From Brevibacillus brevis (GTDB lineage: Bacteria; Bacillota; Bacilli; Brevibacillales; Brevibacillaceae): a stretch of DNA of 64,000 bases. The notes beneath the pieces are model-generated. The model ran no database searches. It saw only the letters and a list, made by a program, of their open reading frames with translations, and was not told the DNA's origin. Every line of letters begins with the position of its first letter. The stretch's first letter is position 1. A program made the position numbers and the translations under genes. Shown piece by piece: positions 15,044 to 23,801 of the stretch. The stretch spans positions 5,272,001 to 5,336,000 of the forward strand of contig NZ_CP041767.1 of assembly GCF_022026395.1 (NCBI RefSeq), given 5' to 3'.

Positions 15044-16224
15044 GATACTTGCTCCTTCGCCATTAAACGATTTGCGAGCTGCAAGCCCACCATGATGGTT
15101 CGCATGGAGCTTTCCGAGCAATCGGTCAACCATTTCTGTGCATGTATAAATGCTTCTTCCAACGTAGACGGCATCGGCAAAATACTCGTGTACGCGTCAA
15201 TTCCGTGCTCATAATTAAGTCGGGCACCTTTGCCAACAGTCCCCACCAAAGCCACTACCGGCAGGGCATGCTTCTTCGCCCGCTTCGCCACTTCCACCGG
15301 AATTTTTCCACGCGGTGTTTGAAAATCAATGCTTCCTTCCGCCGTAAACACAAGGTCTGTCTCTTGAAGCATCCGATCCAAATCAATGTACTTCATGATG
15401 ATGTCGTAGCGTGGATAAAGATTCGCACCCGTGAGAGCATGCAGTCCGGCACCCAAGCCACCCGATGCACCACTGCCCGGCATTTCTCTGACGTCGATCC
15501 CGAAATCCCGCTTAATGATAGACGCGAATTGTTCGAGTGCTTCTTCCAGCTCAACCACTTGCTCAGGCGTCGCTCCCTTTTGCGGTCCAAACACACGGGC
15601 GACTCCATTATCCCCACACAGTTTGTTAAACCAGTTGCAAGCCACATCGATTTGCACCTGCTCGAGTCGTTTGTCCATCCCGGAAACATCGATTTTCGTT
15701 ACTTTTGCCAGCGAGATACCGCCTTCAATATCGATTTCTTGACCGCTTGCATCCAAAAATCTCGCGCCAAGTGCTTGCGCCATGCCTGCCCCGCCATCGG
15801 AAGTACCAGAATCGCCGCAGCCTAGCAAAATACGCTCTGCCCCCATGTCCAGCGCCGCTTTGATCAATTCACCGACGCCATGTGTCGTCGTTTTGCGCGG
15901 GTCACGCAAGCTCCTTGGAACCAGTCGTAGTCCCGCTGCTGCCGCCATCTCAATCACAGCCGTTTGACCTGTCGTCTTTGATCCGAATATTCCGAAATGG
16001 GAAGGAATCTTTTCCCCTACAGGGCCTGTTACTTCCTTATCGATTATCGAGCCATTCGAAATTTTCACAATCGCTTTTGTAAAGCCTTCTCCTCCGTCTA
16101 CCATCGGCAGTGTCTGTACTTGGGAGAGCGGGAGCACGCGCAGAATTCCTTCTTTCATGCACTCAGCGGCTTGCTCAGCATCTAAGCTTTCCTTAAAGCC
16201 CGAAGGCACAACGAGTATACGCAT
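15040..16224 (-). CDS. glxK: Glycerate kinase
   Basis: A 394-residue enzyme of the GlxK/GarK family that phosphorylates D-glycerate (2- or 3-position, not distinguishable here) and so feeds it into glycolysis. Family markers: N-terminal VVPSGFKESLDAEQAA, MVDGGEGF, GCGDSGTSDGGAGMAQALG, MPGSGASGGLGAGL and the end-segment TAEGSIDFQTPRGK. Length agrees with family members. It is first in a two-gene operon with an SLC13-type carrier. A palindrome 50 bp upstream may be the operator. Confidence 0.92.
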   Translation of the reverse strand: MRILVVPSGFKESLDAEQAAECMKEGILRVLPLSQVQTLPMVDGGEGFTKAIVKISNGSIIDKEVTGPVGEKIPSHFGIFGSKTTGQTAVIEMAAAAGLRLVPRSLRDPRKTTTHGVGELIKAALDMGAERILLGCGDSGTSDGGAGMAQALGARFLDASGQEIDIEGGISLAKVTKIDVSGMDKRLEQVQIDVACNWFNKLCGDNGVARVFGPQKGATPEQVVELEEALEQFASIIKRDFGIDVREMPGSGASGGLGAGLHALTGANLYPRYDIIMKYIDLDRMLQETDLVFTAEGSIDFQTPRGKIPVEVAKRAKKHALPVVALVGTVGKGARLNYEHGIDAYTSILPMPSTLEEAFIHAQKWLTDCSESSMRTIMVGLQLANRLMAKEQVS

Positions 16225-16264
16225 AAAAACAACATCCCTTCTCTTTATTTGAATTTGCTTTCAC

Positions 16265-16290
16265 ATTGGTCTCACTTGAGTAAGACCAAT
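16265..16290 (-). promoter_or_regulatory. Candidate operator upstream of glycerate kinase
   Basis: ATTGGTCT and AGACCAAT form a perfect 8-bp dyad with a 10-bp spacer, centred about 53 bp before the glxK start. No T-run follows, so a protein-binding site is more likely than a terminator. The regulator is not in the window. Confidence 0.45.
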
Positions 16291-16368
16291 ACTAAGCTTC
16301 AAAAAAGAGAAGGGAATAATAGGAAGATGAGAAGTTGATGAGAGAAAAGCAAGAAGAACGTTACGATT

Positions 16369-17376
16369 CTAAGCGTTTCGTTTTCTGCGCAGTTGATAAT
16401 AGGTCACAGCCAGGGCAAGCGCCAAAACCGTCCCCTTAATAATATCGTAAGCATAATACGGCAGATTGAGCATCGTCATGCCGTTGAGTAGTACTCCGAT
16501 CAGAATGGCTCCCACAAATGTACCGAATACGTTTGGCTTTCCTGCACCGAAAACGGAGAAGCCTACGAAAGCAGCCGCTACTGCATCCATCAGCATGGAG
16601 CCGCCACTGCTCACCTGCCCGGTGCCGATCCGTGCTGCCAAAAGCATCCCGCCCAAGCCTGCAAAAAGAGCAGAAAGCACATATGCCAAGGTACGATAGC
16701 GATTCACAGGAATCCCCGACAGACGGGCTGCTTCCAAATTGCCGCCTGTCATGTACAGCATCCGTCCCTGTCTCGTATAGGTCAAGTACACATGCGTGAT
16801 CGCGACAAGTAGAAAGGTCAGGATAACCGGAACAGGAACGGAGAGAATTTCTCCTTGGCCCAGCCACAGGAACCATTCCTGAAATTTTCCCGGAGCTTGC
16901 GAGCCGTCCTGCATCGGCATGTTTGCGTAGATCGAGTAGCCTTGGGAATACGTCATATGAATACCGTTGACGATGTAGAGCATCGCCAGAGTAGCCAGCA
17001 AATCAGGAATGCGAATTTTCACGACCAAGAACGCGTTGATCAGCCCGACGAGCAAGCTGAGTACAATCGGAACAACCAGTGTCGGGAAGACTCCCTGTTC
17101 GTACCAAACCATCATCGAAGCAGAAACGACCGTGGTCAATGAAACCGTCGATCCTACAGACAAATCAAAGCCTCCGACAATCAGCGAAAACGTAACGCCA
17201 ATCGCGACAAATGTCACAATCGAGATGGAGCGAAGAATGTCCGTCAAGTTGTCGTACGTGAAGAAATACGGGTTAGTCAAGCTGAATAACAACATGACAA
17301 TAACGATGACTGCAACCGTTCCGTATTTGTAAACAAAATCAAATAAGCTAAACTTTTTATCTGCCACGTTACTCAC
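16369..17376 (-). CDS. Sugar ABC transporter permease (RbsC-like)
   Basis: A 335-residue permease of the ribose/galactose/AI-2 type (BPD_transp_2), with about ten membrane helices. Typical segments are TFVAIGVTFSLIVGGFDLSVGS near the N-terminus and GGMLLAARIGTGQVSSGGSMLMDAVAAAFVG in the second half (quoted in description only; key residues G-FDLSVGS). Its start overlaps the ATPase gene end by 8 bp. It would form the membrane channel for the substrate captured by the lipoprotein at 18953. The substrate is not known; upstream SAM-riboswitch control hints at a methionine-cycle pentose compound. Confidence 0.86.
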   Translation of the reverse strand: MSNVADKKFSLFDFVYKYGTVAVIVIVMLLFSLTNPYFFTYDNLTDILRSISIVTFVAIGVTFSLIVGGFDLSVGSTVSLTTVVSASMMVWYEQGVFPTLVVPIVLSLLVGLINAFLVVKIRIPDLLATLAMLYIVNGIHMTYSQGYSIYANMPMQDGSQAPGKFQEWFLWLGQGEILSVPVPVILTFLLVAITHVYLTYTRQGRMLYMTGGNLEAARLSGIPVNRYRTLAYVLSALFAGLGGMLLAARIGTGQVSSGGSMLMDAVAAAFVGFSVFGAGKPNVFGTFVGAILIGVLLNGMTMLNLPYYAYDIIKGTVLALALAVTYYQLRRKRNA

Positions 17377-18859
17377 CTCCGCTTGCGTAGTACATAATCA
17401 ACTCTTGTGTTGCTTCCTCGCGACTCAATTCCTTCACGATCTTGCCCTCGAACATGACGAGAATCCGATCTGCGATCCCGATAACTTCCTGAAACTCACA
17501 GGAGAAATACAGGACGCCCTTTTTCTGCTCGGCAAGATTTCCGATCAGGCGGTAAATATCGCTTTTCGCTCCGATATCCACTCCTTTTGTCGGCTCGTCA
17601 AACATAAAGAGGTGAGCGTTTGTATCCAGCCATTTACCGATCGCGACTTTTTGCTGGTTTCCGCCGCTGAGAAAACCGACCAACTGCTTGATATCGGCTG
17701 CTTTTACACCAAGGCGCTGCACCAGCTCTTTTGCGTTAGCCGCTTCCGCCCCTCTTTTGATAAACCCCAGCCAGGATTTCTTTTTCAACGAGGCGACTGA
17801 CAGATTGTTCTGCACGGACTCCTCTACAAAAATGCCCTCTTTGCGCCTTTCCTCCGGGACGAGTACGATTCCGGCATCGACGGCGTCTTTTGGCGAGTGC
17901 AGTTGGATACGTTTTCCATGCAATCGAATGGCTCCAGCCTTTGCTTCATCTGCACCGAAGAGCAATCGGGCGAGCTCAGTCTTCCCTGCCCCGACTAGAC
18001 CGACGACACCCACGATCTCTCCCTCGCGCACCTGCAGGTCGACTCCGCGTACTTTGCCGCCAGCCACACCTGACGCCTCAAAAATCGTTTCCCCAATCGG
18101 CACTTCGAGCTTCGGGAACTCCTCGTCAAAGCTTTTGCCCAGCATGTTCGCAATCACTTCGTCCATGTTGGTATTCACCGTGTCTGTGGTCATGACGTGC
18201 TGTCCATCGCGCATGATCGTGATCCGATCACAGATTTCAAAGATTTCCGGCAGGCGGTGGGAGATATAAATGATCCCGACTCCAGCTTTTTTCAACTGCG
18301 CAATGATTTGAAACAGCCGCTCGCTCTCCTTCGTGCTCAACGGCGCTGTCGGTTCATCGAAAATAACGTACTTCCCCTTTTGGACGGTCGCCCGTGCAAT
18401 CAAAATCAATTGCTTTTCCGACAGCGTACATTCCTCGACGAGCATCCTCACCGGAATGGAAAAGCCGAAGTTTTTTAAAATCTGCTCCGTTTCGTTGTAC
18501 AAGCTCTGCCAGTTGATCAGTCCTTTGGTTTTCGCCTGGACGAGCTGGTCCGCCAATATGTTTTCGGCGACGCTCAAATACGGGATCAAGGCGGTGTCCA
18601 CTTCCTGATATACACATTGGATGCCCTGTGCTTTGGCATCCTGCGGCGAATTGATCGTCACAGCCTGTCCATCGATGGTGATCGTACCGCCATCTGCCTG
18701 ATACGCTCCCGTGAGGATTTTCATCAGGGTACTCTTTCCCGCGCCATTGGCTCCGAGCAGTGCGTGAACCTCTCCTGCACGCACCTCAAAATTGACGGAT
18801 CGCAGGGCAGGAACCCCAGAAAATTGCTTCGCCATCCCTTTCATCTGCAATGTGGACAT
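17369..18859 (-). CDS. Sugar ABC transporter ATP-binding protein (RbsA-like, duplicated)
   Basis: A 496-residue protein with two ABC domains, as in RbsA/MglA. First domain: Walker A GANGAGKST, signature-like LSEKQLILIARA, Walker B YVIFDEPTAP. Second domain: a glycine-rich GLVGAGKTEL in place of a canonical Walker A, signature LSGGNQQKVAIGK, and FMFDEPTKGVD. Degeneration of the signature in domain 1 is normal for this family. It lies between the binding-protein gene (with a terminator in the gap) and the permease gene and energises uptake. Confidence 0.9.
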   Translation of the reverse strand: MSTLQMKGMAKQFSGVPALRSVNFEVRAGEVHALLGANGAGKSTLMKILTGAYQADGGTITIDGQAVTINSPQDAKAQGIQCVYQEVDTALIPYLSVAENILADQLVQAKTKGLINWQSLYNETEQILKNFGFSIPVRMLVEECTLSEKQLILIARATVQKGKYVIFDEPTAPLSTKESERLFQIIAQLKKAGVGIIYISHRLPEIFEICDRITIMRDGQHVMTTDTVNTNMDEVIANMLGKSFDEEFPKLEVPIGETIFEASGVAGGKVRGVDLQVREGEIVGVVGLVGAGKTELARLLFGADEAKAGAIRLHGKRIQLHSPKDAVDAGIVLVPEERRKEGIFVEESVQNNLSVASLKKKSWLGFIKRGAEAANAKELVQRLGVKAADIKQLVGFLSGGNQQKVAIGKWLDTNAHLFMFDEPTKGVDIGAKSDIYRLIGNLAEQKKGVLYFSCEFQEVIGIADRILVMFEGKIVKELSREEATQELIMYYASGGE

Positions 18860-18904
18860 GTTTCACACCTCCTGTTTACCTGCGTGTTCCCACCTCTATA
18901 AGGA

Positions 18905-18935
18905 AAAATCCCGTTGACGGTTACAGCTCAACGGG
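18905..18935 (-). terminator. Intergenic hairpin between binding-protein and ATPase genes
   Basis: CCCGTTGA (minus 18935-18928) pairs with TCAACGGG, followed by ATTTTTCC. Partial termination here would give more binding protein than transporter, a common arrangement in importer operons. Confidence 0.65.
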
Positions 18936-18952
18936 AAAAGCCAATTTGGTTC

Positions 18953-19975
18953 TTACTTGCCCCACTCTTTTACGTATTGGGACAGGTCGCCCATCGTTAC
19001 TTTTTTATCCTTCGGCAGGTCCTCTTGTTTCACCAGCACTGGGGTTAGCTTCACGTTGTCTGGCACCTGCTCGCCTTTGATTTTTTGGAACACGGTTTGG
19101 GCATGGATGCGTCCGATATTGGATGGGTCTACTGCTGCCGTCGCTGCCCACGGAGAGTTTTCCGCCTGGATCATTTGCAGATCCTCATCGCTCAAATCGA
19201 TGGAGTATACTTTGATTTCCGTACGGCCTGCTTGCTGGATGGCGCGTGTCGCCCCTTTGGCAAATTCATCCCATGCCGCCCATACCGCTGTGATGTCGCC
19301 TTTGTTCGGATACTTTTTCAAGATTGCTTCCATCTGCGTTTGTGTATCGAGGGCCGTATTGTTGGTAGCAGAACCGAATGCCGCAATCTCTTTCAAATCC
19401 GGATATTTCTTCTGGAAAGCTTCATAGGTCACTTGGCGCTTTTCCATAGGCGCAAAGCCAGCTACCCAAATTTTCACAATATTGCCTTTGCCGTTTGTAT
19501 CTGCCGCCAGCTTCTCCAGGCTCAGCTCTGCCAACTTGTTGTCATCCTGCGCCACAACTGGCACACCCGGAATGTTGATGTCTGTATCAAACAGAACGAC
19601 CGGAATTTTTTTATCAACGGCCTTTTGCGTGCCCTGCTGCAGCGCTTCCGCCGTACCATGATCAATCAGAATGCCGTCGAACTTTTGGTTCACAGCCGCA
19701 TCGAGATTGGACGCCATTTTTGCCAGATCGGTATCTGCATTGAAAACGGTCAACTCGCCGCCGTTTTTCTCCACCTCTGTCTTCACGCCATTGATGTATT
19801 GTGCAGAAAACGTTCCTACGTTCTGACGCATGATCAATGCGATTCTCTTCGCCTTCTCTCCCGAAGCACCGCCGTTTGTGCTGCCGGTTCCCGTTGTTGC
19901 CCCGCTGCCGCATGCCGTCACAAGAACAGATGCTGCCAAAACAAGTGATGTGATCAGACCGAGTTTCTTTTTCAT
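18953..19975 (-). CDS. Sugar ABC transporter substrate-binding lipoprotein (RbsB-like)
   Basis: A 340-residue lipoprotein starting at the ATG at 19975 (AGGGGG 9 nt upstream). The signal peptide ends in the lipobox LVTAC, followed by a Gly/Ser/Thr linker and a type I periplasmic-binding fold: RIALIMRQNVGTFSAQYI, GILIDHGTAEALQQG, VVLFDTDI, GDITAVWAAWDEFAKGA. This class binds pentoses, hexoses or furanosyl compounds. The upstream leader contains a SAM riboswitch, so ligands linked to methionine salvage, for example methylthioribose, deserve consideration; that is inference. Confidence 0.86.
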   Translation of the reverse strand: MKKKLGLITSLVLAASVLVTACGSGATTGTGSTNGGASGEKAKRIALIMRQNVGTFSAQYINGVKTEVEKNGGELTVFNADTDLAKMASNLDAAVNQKFDGILIDHGTAEALQQGTQKAVDKKIPVVLFDTDINIPGVPVVAQDDNKLAELSLEKLAADTNGKGNIVKIWVAGFAPMEKRQVTYEAFQKKYPDLKEIAAFGSATNNTALDTQTQMEAILKKYPNKGDITAVWAAWDEFAKGATRAIQQAGRTEIKVYSIDLSDEDLQMIQAENSPWAATAAVDPSNIGRIHAQTVFQKIKGEQVPDNVKLTPVLVKQEDLPKDKKVTMGDLSQYVKEWGK

Positions 19976-20090
19976 TGAGATGTTCCCCCTTTTTCTTTTT
20001 AAAACACATAACAAAATTAAAAATTTTGTTTCCCCTCATTCGATCGAAGCTTCTTTTGATTTCACTTTCAAAAAGGAAAAAAACTTCGTA

Positions 20091-20291
20091 GAAGAAGCGC
20101 ATTTCCAGTCCAAGCGCCTCTGGAGCCCATCTCAGCGTAGGAAGAAATAGCGGGGAATTTCAGCTTTTATTACATACAAAAACGCATTCGCGTTTTCAGG
20201 TTTGAAGCGCTCCCGCTATTTCTTCCGAAGCGGACAGTCTTCACTCACAGCGGGGCGGAGGCCGAAGCGTAGACTGGAAATGCGCTTCTTC
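20091..20291. repeat. 200-bp nested palindromic element
   Basis: Three nested inverted repeats share a centre: a perfect 20-bp pair (20091-20110 with 20272-20291; arm begins GAAGAAGCGCATTTCC), a perfect 15-bp pair GGAAGAAATAGCGGG (20140-20154 with 20212-20226), and a central AAAACGC-attc-GCGTTTT (20179-20196). It has no open reading frame of note and stands between the riboswitch and the ABC operon. It looks like a non-autonomous repeat or a large RNA/DNA cruciform. No second copy was noticed in the window. Confidence 0.7.
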
Positions 20292-20307
20292 CCCGCGACA
20301 GCTACGC

Positions 20308-20480
20308 AAAAAATCCTCTTTCACAGAGAAAGAGGACAAAAATCGACAAGATTCTCGCCTCTTATCTGTCAGGTATTCTACCTGTTGGAGTTAGCACCTT
20401 GGCTCGAAAGAACGCATTCTCTCGTGCTAGGTTGCCGGGCTTCATTGGGCCATTCCCTCAGCCTTCTCTTGATAAGAGTT
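20308..20480 (-). ncRNA. SAM-I (S-box) riboswitch with terminator
   Basis: The minus-strand leader contains the S-box hallmarks in order: CTTATCAAGAGAAGGCTGAG, GGAATGGCCCAATGAAGCCC, GGCAACC, AAGGTGCTAACTCCAACAG and the closing AGATAAGAGGCGAG. The aptamer spans about 20359-20480. It is followed by an intrinsic terminator, TCCTCTTT-loop-AAAGAGGA with six T residues (20308-20337). High SAM should stabilise the terminator and switch transcription off. The next gene downstream on this strand is the RbsB-like lipoprotein, 330 bp away. Confidence 0.93.
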
Positions 20481-20518
20481 GTTTCTATTTTCAAAACGTT
20501 TGTATAAGTATATACAGA

Positions 20519-20547
20519 ATATAATCTGGCAATTACCTATCTGTCAA
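20519..20547 (-). promoter_or_regulatory. Sigma-A promoter for the SAM riboswitch transcript
   Basis: TTGACA at 20547-20542, a 17-bp spacer and TTATAT at 20524-20519, about 35 bp upstream of the aptamer. The spacing is ideal. The rest of 20548-20660 is AT-rich, with no feature beyond the region preceding the plus-strand kinase gene. Confidence 0.75.
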
Positions 20548-20679
20548 CTAGGTTTACGAAACAATTTTCTTGATAAATATTCCAGTTTCTTCTGTAACAT
20601 CAAGAGGGATTTTGTTGTGTCTTGTCGAATTATCGTAGATTGATACAAGCCTAGCAAATATTTGCGATGGGGATGCTAC

Positions 20680-21933
20680 ATGAGTCTATTAAAAGAAGTC
20701 ATTCTTCAATGGTGTTTCGCCATTATCCCGTTTGTGTTTTTCAACATTTATTACCGTGACAAAATGAGGAACTACAGCCGTTCCTTTATTGTCATCACCA
20801 GCTCAGCCTGCATGTTTCTCGCGATGACCTTCGCCCCGAGTGTCACGAATGGCATGTTTTTTGATATCCGACATGTCATCATTCTTTTCGGACTGGTTTA
20901 TGGCGGAGTCGAGATTGCCTTGCTCCTTCTGATTGAAGCCTTGGTTTATAGGTACTACCTCGGTGGCGAAGGAACATGGGTTGCCCTGCTGATCCTTACA
21001 GTCAATTTTGTCATATCACTCTTTTTGTATCGACACTACAAAGCCAGTTATCGGAAAACACTGTATCTTTTTATGACGAGTGCGATTTTTTCTACGGTTG
21101 CTTTAGGGACTACCTATTACTTTTTTCCCACCTATGTAACTCAACACCTCGTTTACTACACCATAGTGATTCCTATTCAAAACTTTTTCGGCCTCTGGTT
21201 ATTAATGTCGCTTTTCAGCAAATGCGTTTCGGATAAGGAGCTGTTTATCCGCCACGCGCAAAACGAAAAAATCCAGACGATGAGCCATGTTGCTGCATCG
21301 CTCGCACATGAGGTTCGCAATCCGCTGACAGCAGTCAAAGGCTTCTTGAAATTAATACAGGAATGTCCGGAAAATTTGGTAAAAGTCGATCAATACATTC
21401 GGATCAGTCTCGATGAAATCCAACGGACAGAAGCCATTTTGACCGAGTACCTTGCGATTTCCAAGCCGCTCAAGGAACGGCATGAAATCATTAATGTCAG
21501 TGAGCATCTGCATGCCATCCGCGAAGTGATGCTCCCCTTTGCCAATATGCATAACGTGGAGCTTACGCTGCAAGACTTTGAGAGACCTGTGACGATCAAG
21601 GCCAATCCAGATGAGTTCAAGCAAGTGTTGGTGAATTTCATCAAAAATGCCATTGAGGCATGCTCAGATATTTCGGACGGAAAAGTCTCCCTGGACTTGC
21701 TCATCGAGCGAAACAAAGCCCTATTGGTCATCAAGGATAACGGTGTCGGCATGGATGCAGGACAGATCAGCCGCCTCGGAACGATTTACTTTTCTACGAA
21801 AACAACCGGGACCGGTCTTGGATTGACGTACTCCTATCATGTCATCCATGCAATTGGCGGAACGGTCAATGTATCAAGCAAACCGCGAGTAGGAACCAAA
21901 TTCACCATTATGCTCCCGTATAAGGCACAGTGA
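20680..21933 (+). CDS. Membrane sensor histidine kinase (KinB-like, 5TM-LYT type)
   Basis: A 417-residue kinase. The N-terminal half has about six membrane helices and resembles the 5TMR-LYT sensor of LytS/KinB proteins (RHVIILFGLVYGG and the following helices). The kinase core has the H-box ASLAHEVRNPLTAVKGFL, N-box NFIKNAIEAC, G1 DNGVGM and G2 GTGLGLTYSYHVIHAIGG. This type of core is shared with sporulation kinases that feed the Spo0 phosphorelay; an orphan gene without a response regulator fits that. The ATG at 20680 is preferred over a TTG at 20662, with GGGGAT before it. Confidence 0.85.
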   Translation: MSLLKEVILQWCFAIIPFVFFNIYYRDKMRNYSRSFIVITSSACMFLAMTFAPSVTNGMFFDIRHVIILFGLVYGGVEIALLLLIEALVYRYYLGGEGTWVALLILTVNFVISLFLYRHYKASYRKTLYLFMTSAIFSTVALGTTYYFFPTYVTQHLVYYTIVIPIQNFFGLWLLMSLFSKCVSDKELFIRHAQNEKIQTMSHVAASLAHEVRNPLTAVKGFLKLIQECPENLVKVDQYIRISLDEIQRTEAILTEYLAISKPLKERHEIINVSEHLHAIREVMLPFANMHNVELTLQDFERPVTIKANPDEFKQVLVNFIKNAIEACSDISDGKVSLDLLIERNKALLVIKDNGVGMDAGQISRLGTIYFSTKTTGTGLGLTYSYHVIHAIGGTVNVSSKPRVGTKFTIMLPYKAQ

Positions 21934-21970
21934 CTTCATGCAGCTTTTGCAGAGGGACTGTGCCTTTTTC
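21922..21970 (+). terminator. Terminator after the kinase gene
   Basis: AAGGCACAGT (21922-21931, overlapping the stop) pairs with ACTGTGCCTT (21957-21966), followed by TTTCC. Confidence 0.75.
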
Positions 21971-22055
21971 CATTCGATCGATAATGATGCAAATGACGGT
22001 CGGTTGCCCTTCCCCTCACGCTTTACTATGCAATTTCCGGGAAGACATTACGCAA

Positions 22056-22086
22056 AACAAAACACCAGGAGTTTCCCCCTGGTGTC
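22056..22086 (-). terminator. Terminator after the YcdB/YcdC anti-sigma gene
   Basis: Minus strand ACACCAGGGGG...CTCCTGGTGT followed by TTTGTTTTG, a few bases after the stop at 22092. Confidence 0.75.
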
Positions 22087-22091
22087 TCTCT

Positions 22092-23801
22092 TTATTGGAA
22101 TGGTAGCCATTCTCCCGTAATGGCATCCACATCCCCGTTGCTTTTCAGTATCTCCGCCGAATAGACCAAGATCGGTTGCTCTTGAATCCTATTGTTTTCA
22201 AGCGGGAATAGATAACGGGGACTGAGTGATTTATGTTGGAGATAAACCCGCGCCGCCTCTTCTGCTGAAATCACCTTGGACGCATCTGGGAAGGTCTCCT
22301 GCTCATGCGGGAATGTTAAATTCACCCCGATAATTTCTCCTGTCTGCCCGTCGATCGTGACCTTATAATACTGATCCGGCACCATTACGCCGTTTACTTC
22401 TCGGACAAATTTCAATTCAACCTGTCTGCCCATCACATAAATTTGCTCCTGCATCCGAACAGTCTTCACCCGTGAATCCAGATACGGCTCCAAAAACAAG
22501 ATCGCTCGCTCCTGCAATTCTGCGACGGCAAGTGTCGGATCACCTTCTCGCAGCTCCGGATAAGATATCTTGAACGCTGCTGCCCGATTGTTGACAGTAG
22601 TCAGCTGCATGAATCGCTCTCCTTTTTTGGCCTGGTATTCCCGTTCGTTGTCTCCCATCATATAATCGGGCACATTACTCCCGGTAAATGTGAAGCCCTC
22701 CACCTTCTGACCGAAGAACTCCATGGCGGCCGCAGCCTCTTTTGCCGATGCAACCATTGTCTTCTTGCCTCCGGGATTGACGGCAATACTGTCGCGAAAC
22801 GACTCCCCGCGCCACAAGGTCGTTTTCACTTCCTTGCCAGTACGAGCGTCGAGATACCCGGAGAAGTTTTCCGTATAACGAAGAACGTAGTCCACGTCCT
22901 TCTTCCCGCCTCTCTGATACGTCAGTTGCATGACTTCTGCAAGTCCGCTCTCCGTTTTCTTCGGAGAAGGCCGCTCAGCAATTGAAGGAAACTGCCCGGT
23001 GTCCAAATTCATTCCCGTTGAATCCCCTGAATTGACATAGCGAATATGCCCGGCATCACTCATGCCGATCCCATAGTTATCTCCCTCTACCTGCACGTCA
23101 TTCACGTAGCGTTGCAATCGGACGGCTTCATGCGAAACGGTATCTGCTCCCTCTTGCCCATCTACTTGTTCGATCCGATACTGTTCCAGATTTTTGCCCA
23201 GAAACGGTTCCATAAATGCCTTCGCCTGTCGCTCTATTCTCTCCTTGGAAGGCACTCCTTCGACTTTCTCTTGCCCTGGAATCTTTTCCAGGTCGAACCC
23301 GAGCAAGAGTCCGCTTTTGGCGTCCAATTTCGCTCTGGCATATAGCGACACTTCTGTTCGATCTTTGTTGCTGAACGTGCGAAAATCTATGTTGTACACC
23401 TCGCGAGGAGCTTTGGTTACGTAGACCCTCTTTTCCGCTTCCCGAAAAGGAGGATATTTCTCGTACAGCTTTTCCAACGTTCTAATCGCCGCTTGGCTTA
23501 GCTCGCTTTCTGTTATTTCTGTCGATGAGAAGGAGCGGGGTACCAGATGCGCTTGTGATTCAAACCGAGATTGCTTGAATATCTCCGGGGTTACCCCCAT
23601 CATCCATACTGCTGCTGCCACCGTCGCAGCGGAAACTGTCCATGTTGCCAGCTTGAGGACGATTCTTTTCGGACGATTCGTTTTGGTGCGTGCCCGTTGC
23701 ACCAGCTTTGCTTCCAGCGCTTCGACGAATTCGCTCCTTGGTTCCGCATCCTTTGACCGAGGAAGAGCCGCGAAGAATTGCTCGTCATTTGGAGTATTCA
23801 T
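22092..23801 (-). CDS. Probable anti-sigma factor with extracellular YcdB/YcdC domain
   Basis: A 569-residue protein with a cytoplasmic N-terminus of about 45 residues (EQFFAALPRSKDAEPRSEFV pattern, as in anti-sigma proteins of the ECF group), one membrane helix (about 49-68) and about 500 extracellular residues with YcdB/YcdC repeats (DAKSGLLLGFDLEKIPG, DGQTGEIIGVNLTFP, DAITGEWLPF at the end). Its start lies 17 bp inside the ECF sigma gene, so the two are translationally coupled, as typical for sigma/anti-sigma pairs. The extracellular part would serve as sensor. No zinc-binding HxxxCxxC motif is present, so it is not a ZAS-type anti-sigma. Confidence 0.72.
   Translation of the reverse strand: MNTPNDEQFFAALPRSKDAEPRSEFVEALEAKLVQRARTKTNRPKRIVLKLATWTVSAATVAAAVWMMGVTPEIFKQSRFESQAHLVPRSFSSTEITESELSQAAIRTLEKLYEKYPPFREAEKRVYVTKAPREVYNIDFRTFSNKDRTEVSLYARAKLDAKSGLLLGFDLEKIPGQEKVEGVPSKERIERQAKAFMEPFLGKNLEQYRIEQVDGQEGADTVSHEAVRLQRYVNDVQVEGDNYGIGMSDAGHIRYVNSGDSTGMNLDTGQFPSIAERPSPKKTESGLAEVMQLTYQRGGKKDVDYVLRYTENFSGYLDARTGKEVKTTLWRGESFRDSIAVNPGGKKTMVASAKEAAAAMEFFGQKVEGFTFTGSNVPDYMMGDNEREYQAKKGERFMQLTTVNNRAAAFKISYPELREGDPTLAVAELQERAILFLEPYLDSRVKTVRMQEQIYVMGRQVELKFVREVNGVMVPDQYYKVTIDGQTGEIIGVNLTFPHEQETFPDASKVISAEEAARVYLQHKSLSPRYLFPLENNRIQEQPILVYSAEILKSNGDVDAITGEWLPFQ

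Noticed and set aside
15142-15825. 227-codon plus-strand frame
   Set aside because: It lies wholly opposite glycerate kinase and has no start signal or protein features.
16265-16290. Terminator reading of the dyad upstream of glycerate kinase
   Set aside because: No T-run follows on either strand, and the stem is short with a 10-nt loop; an operator is more consistent.
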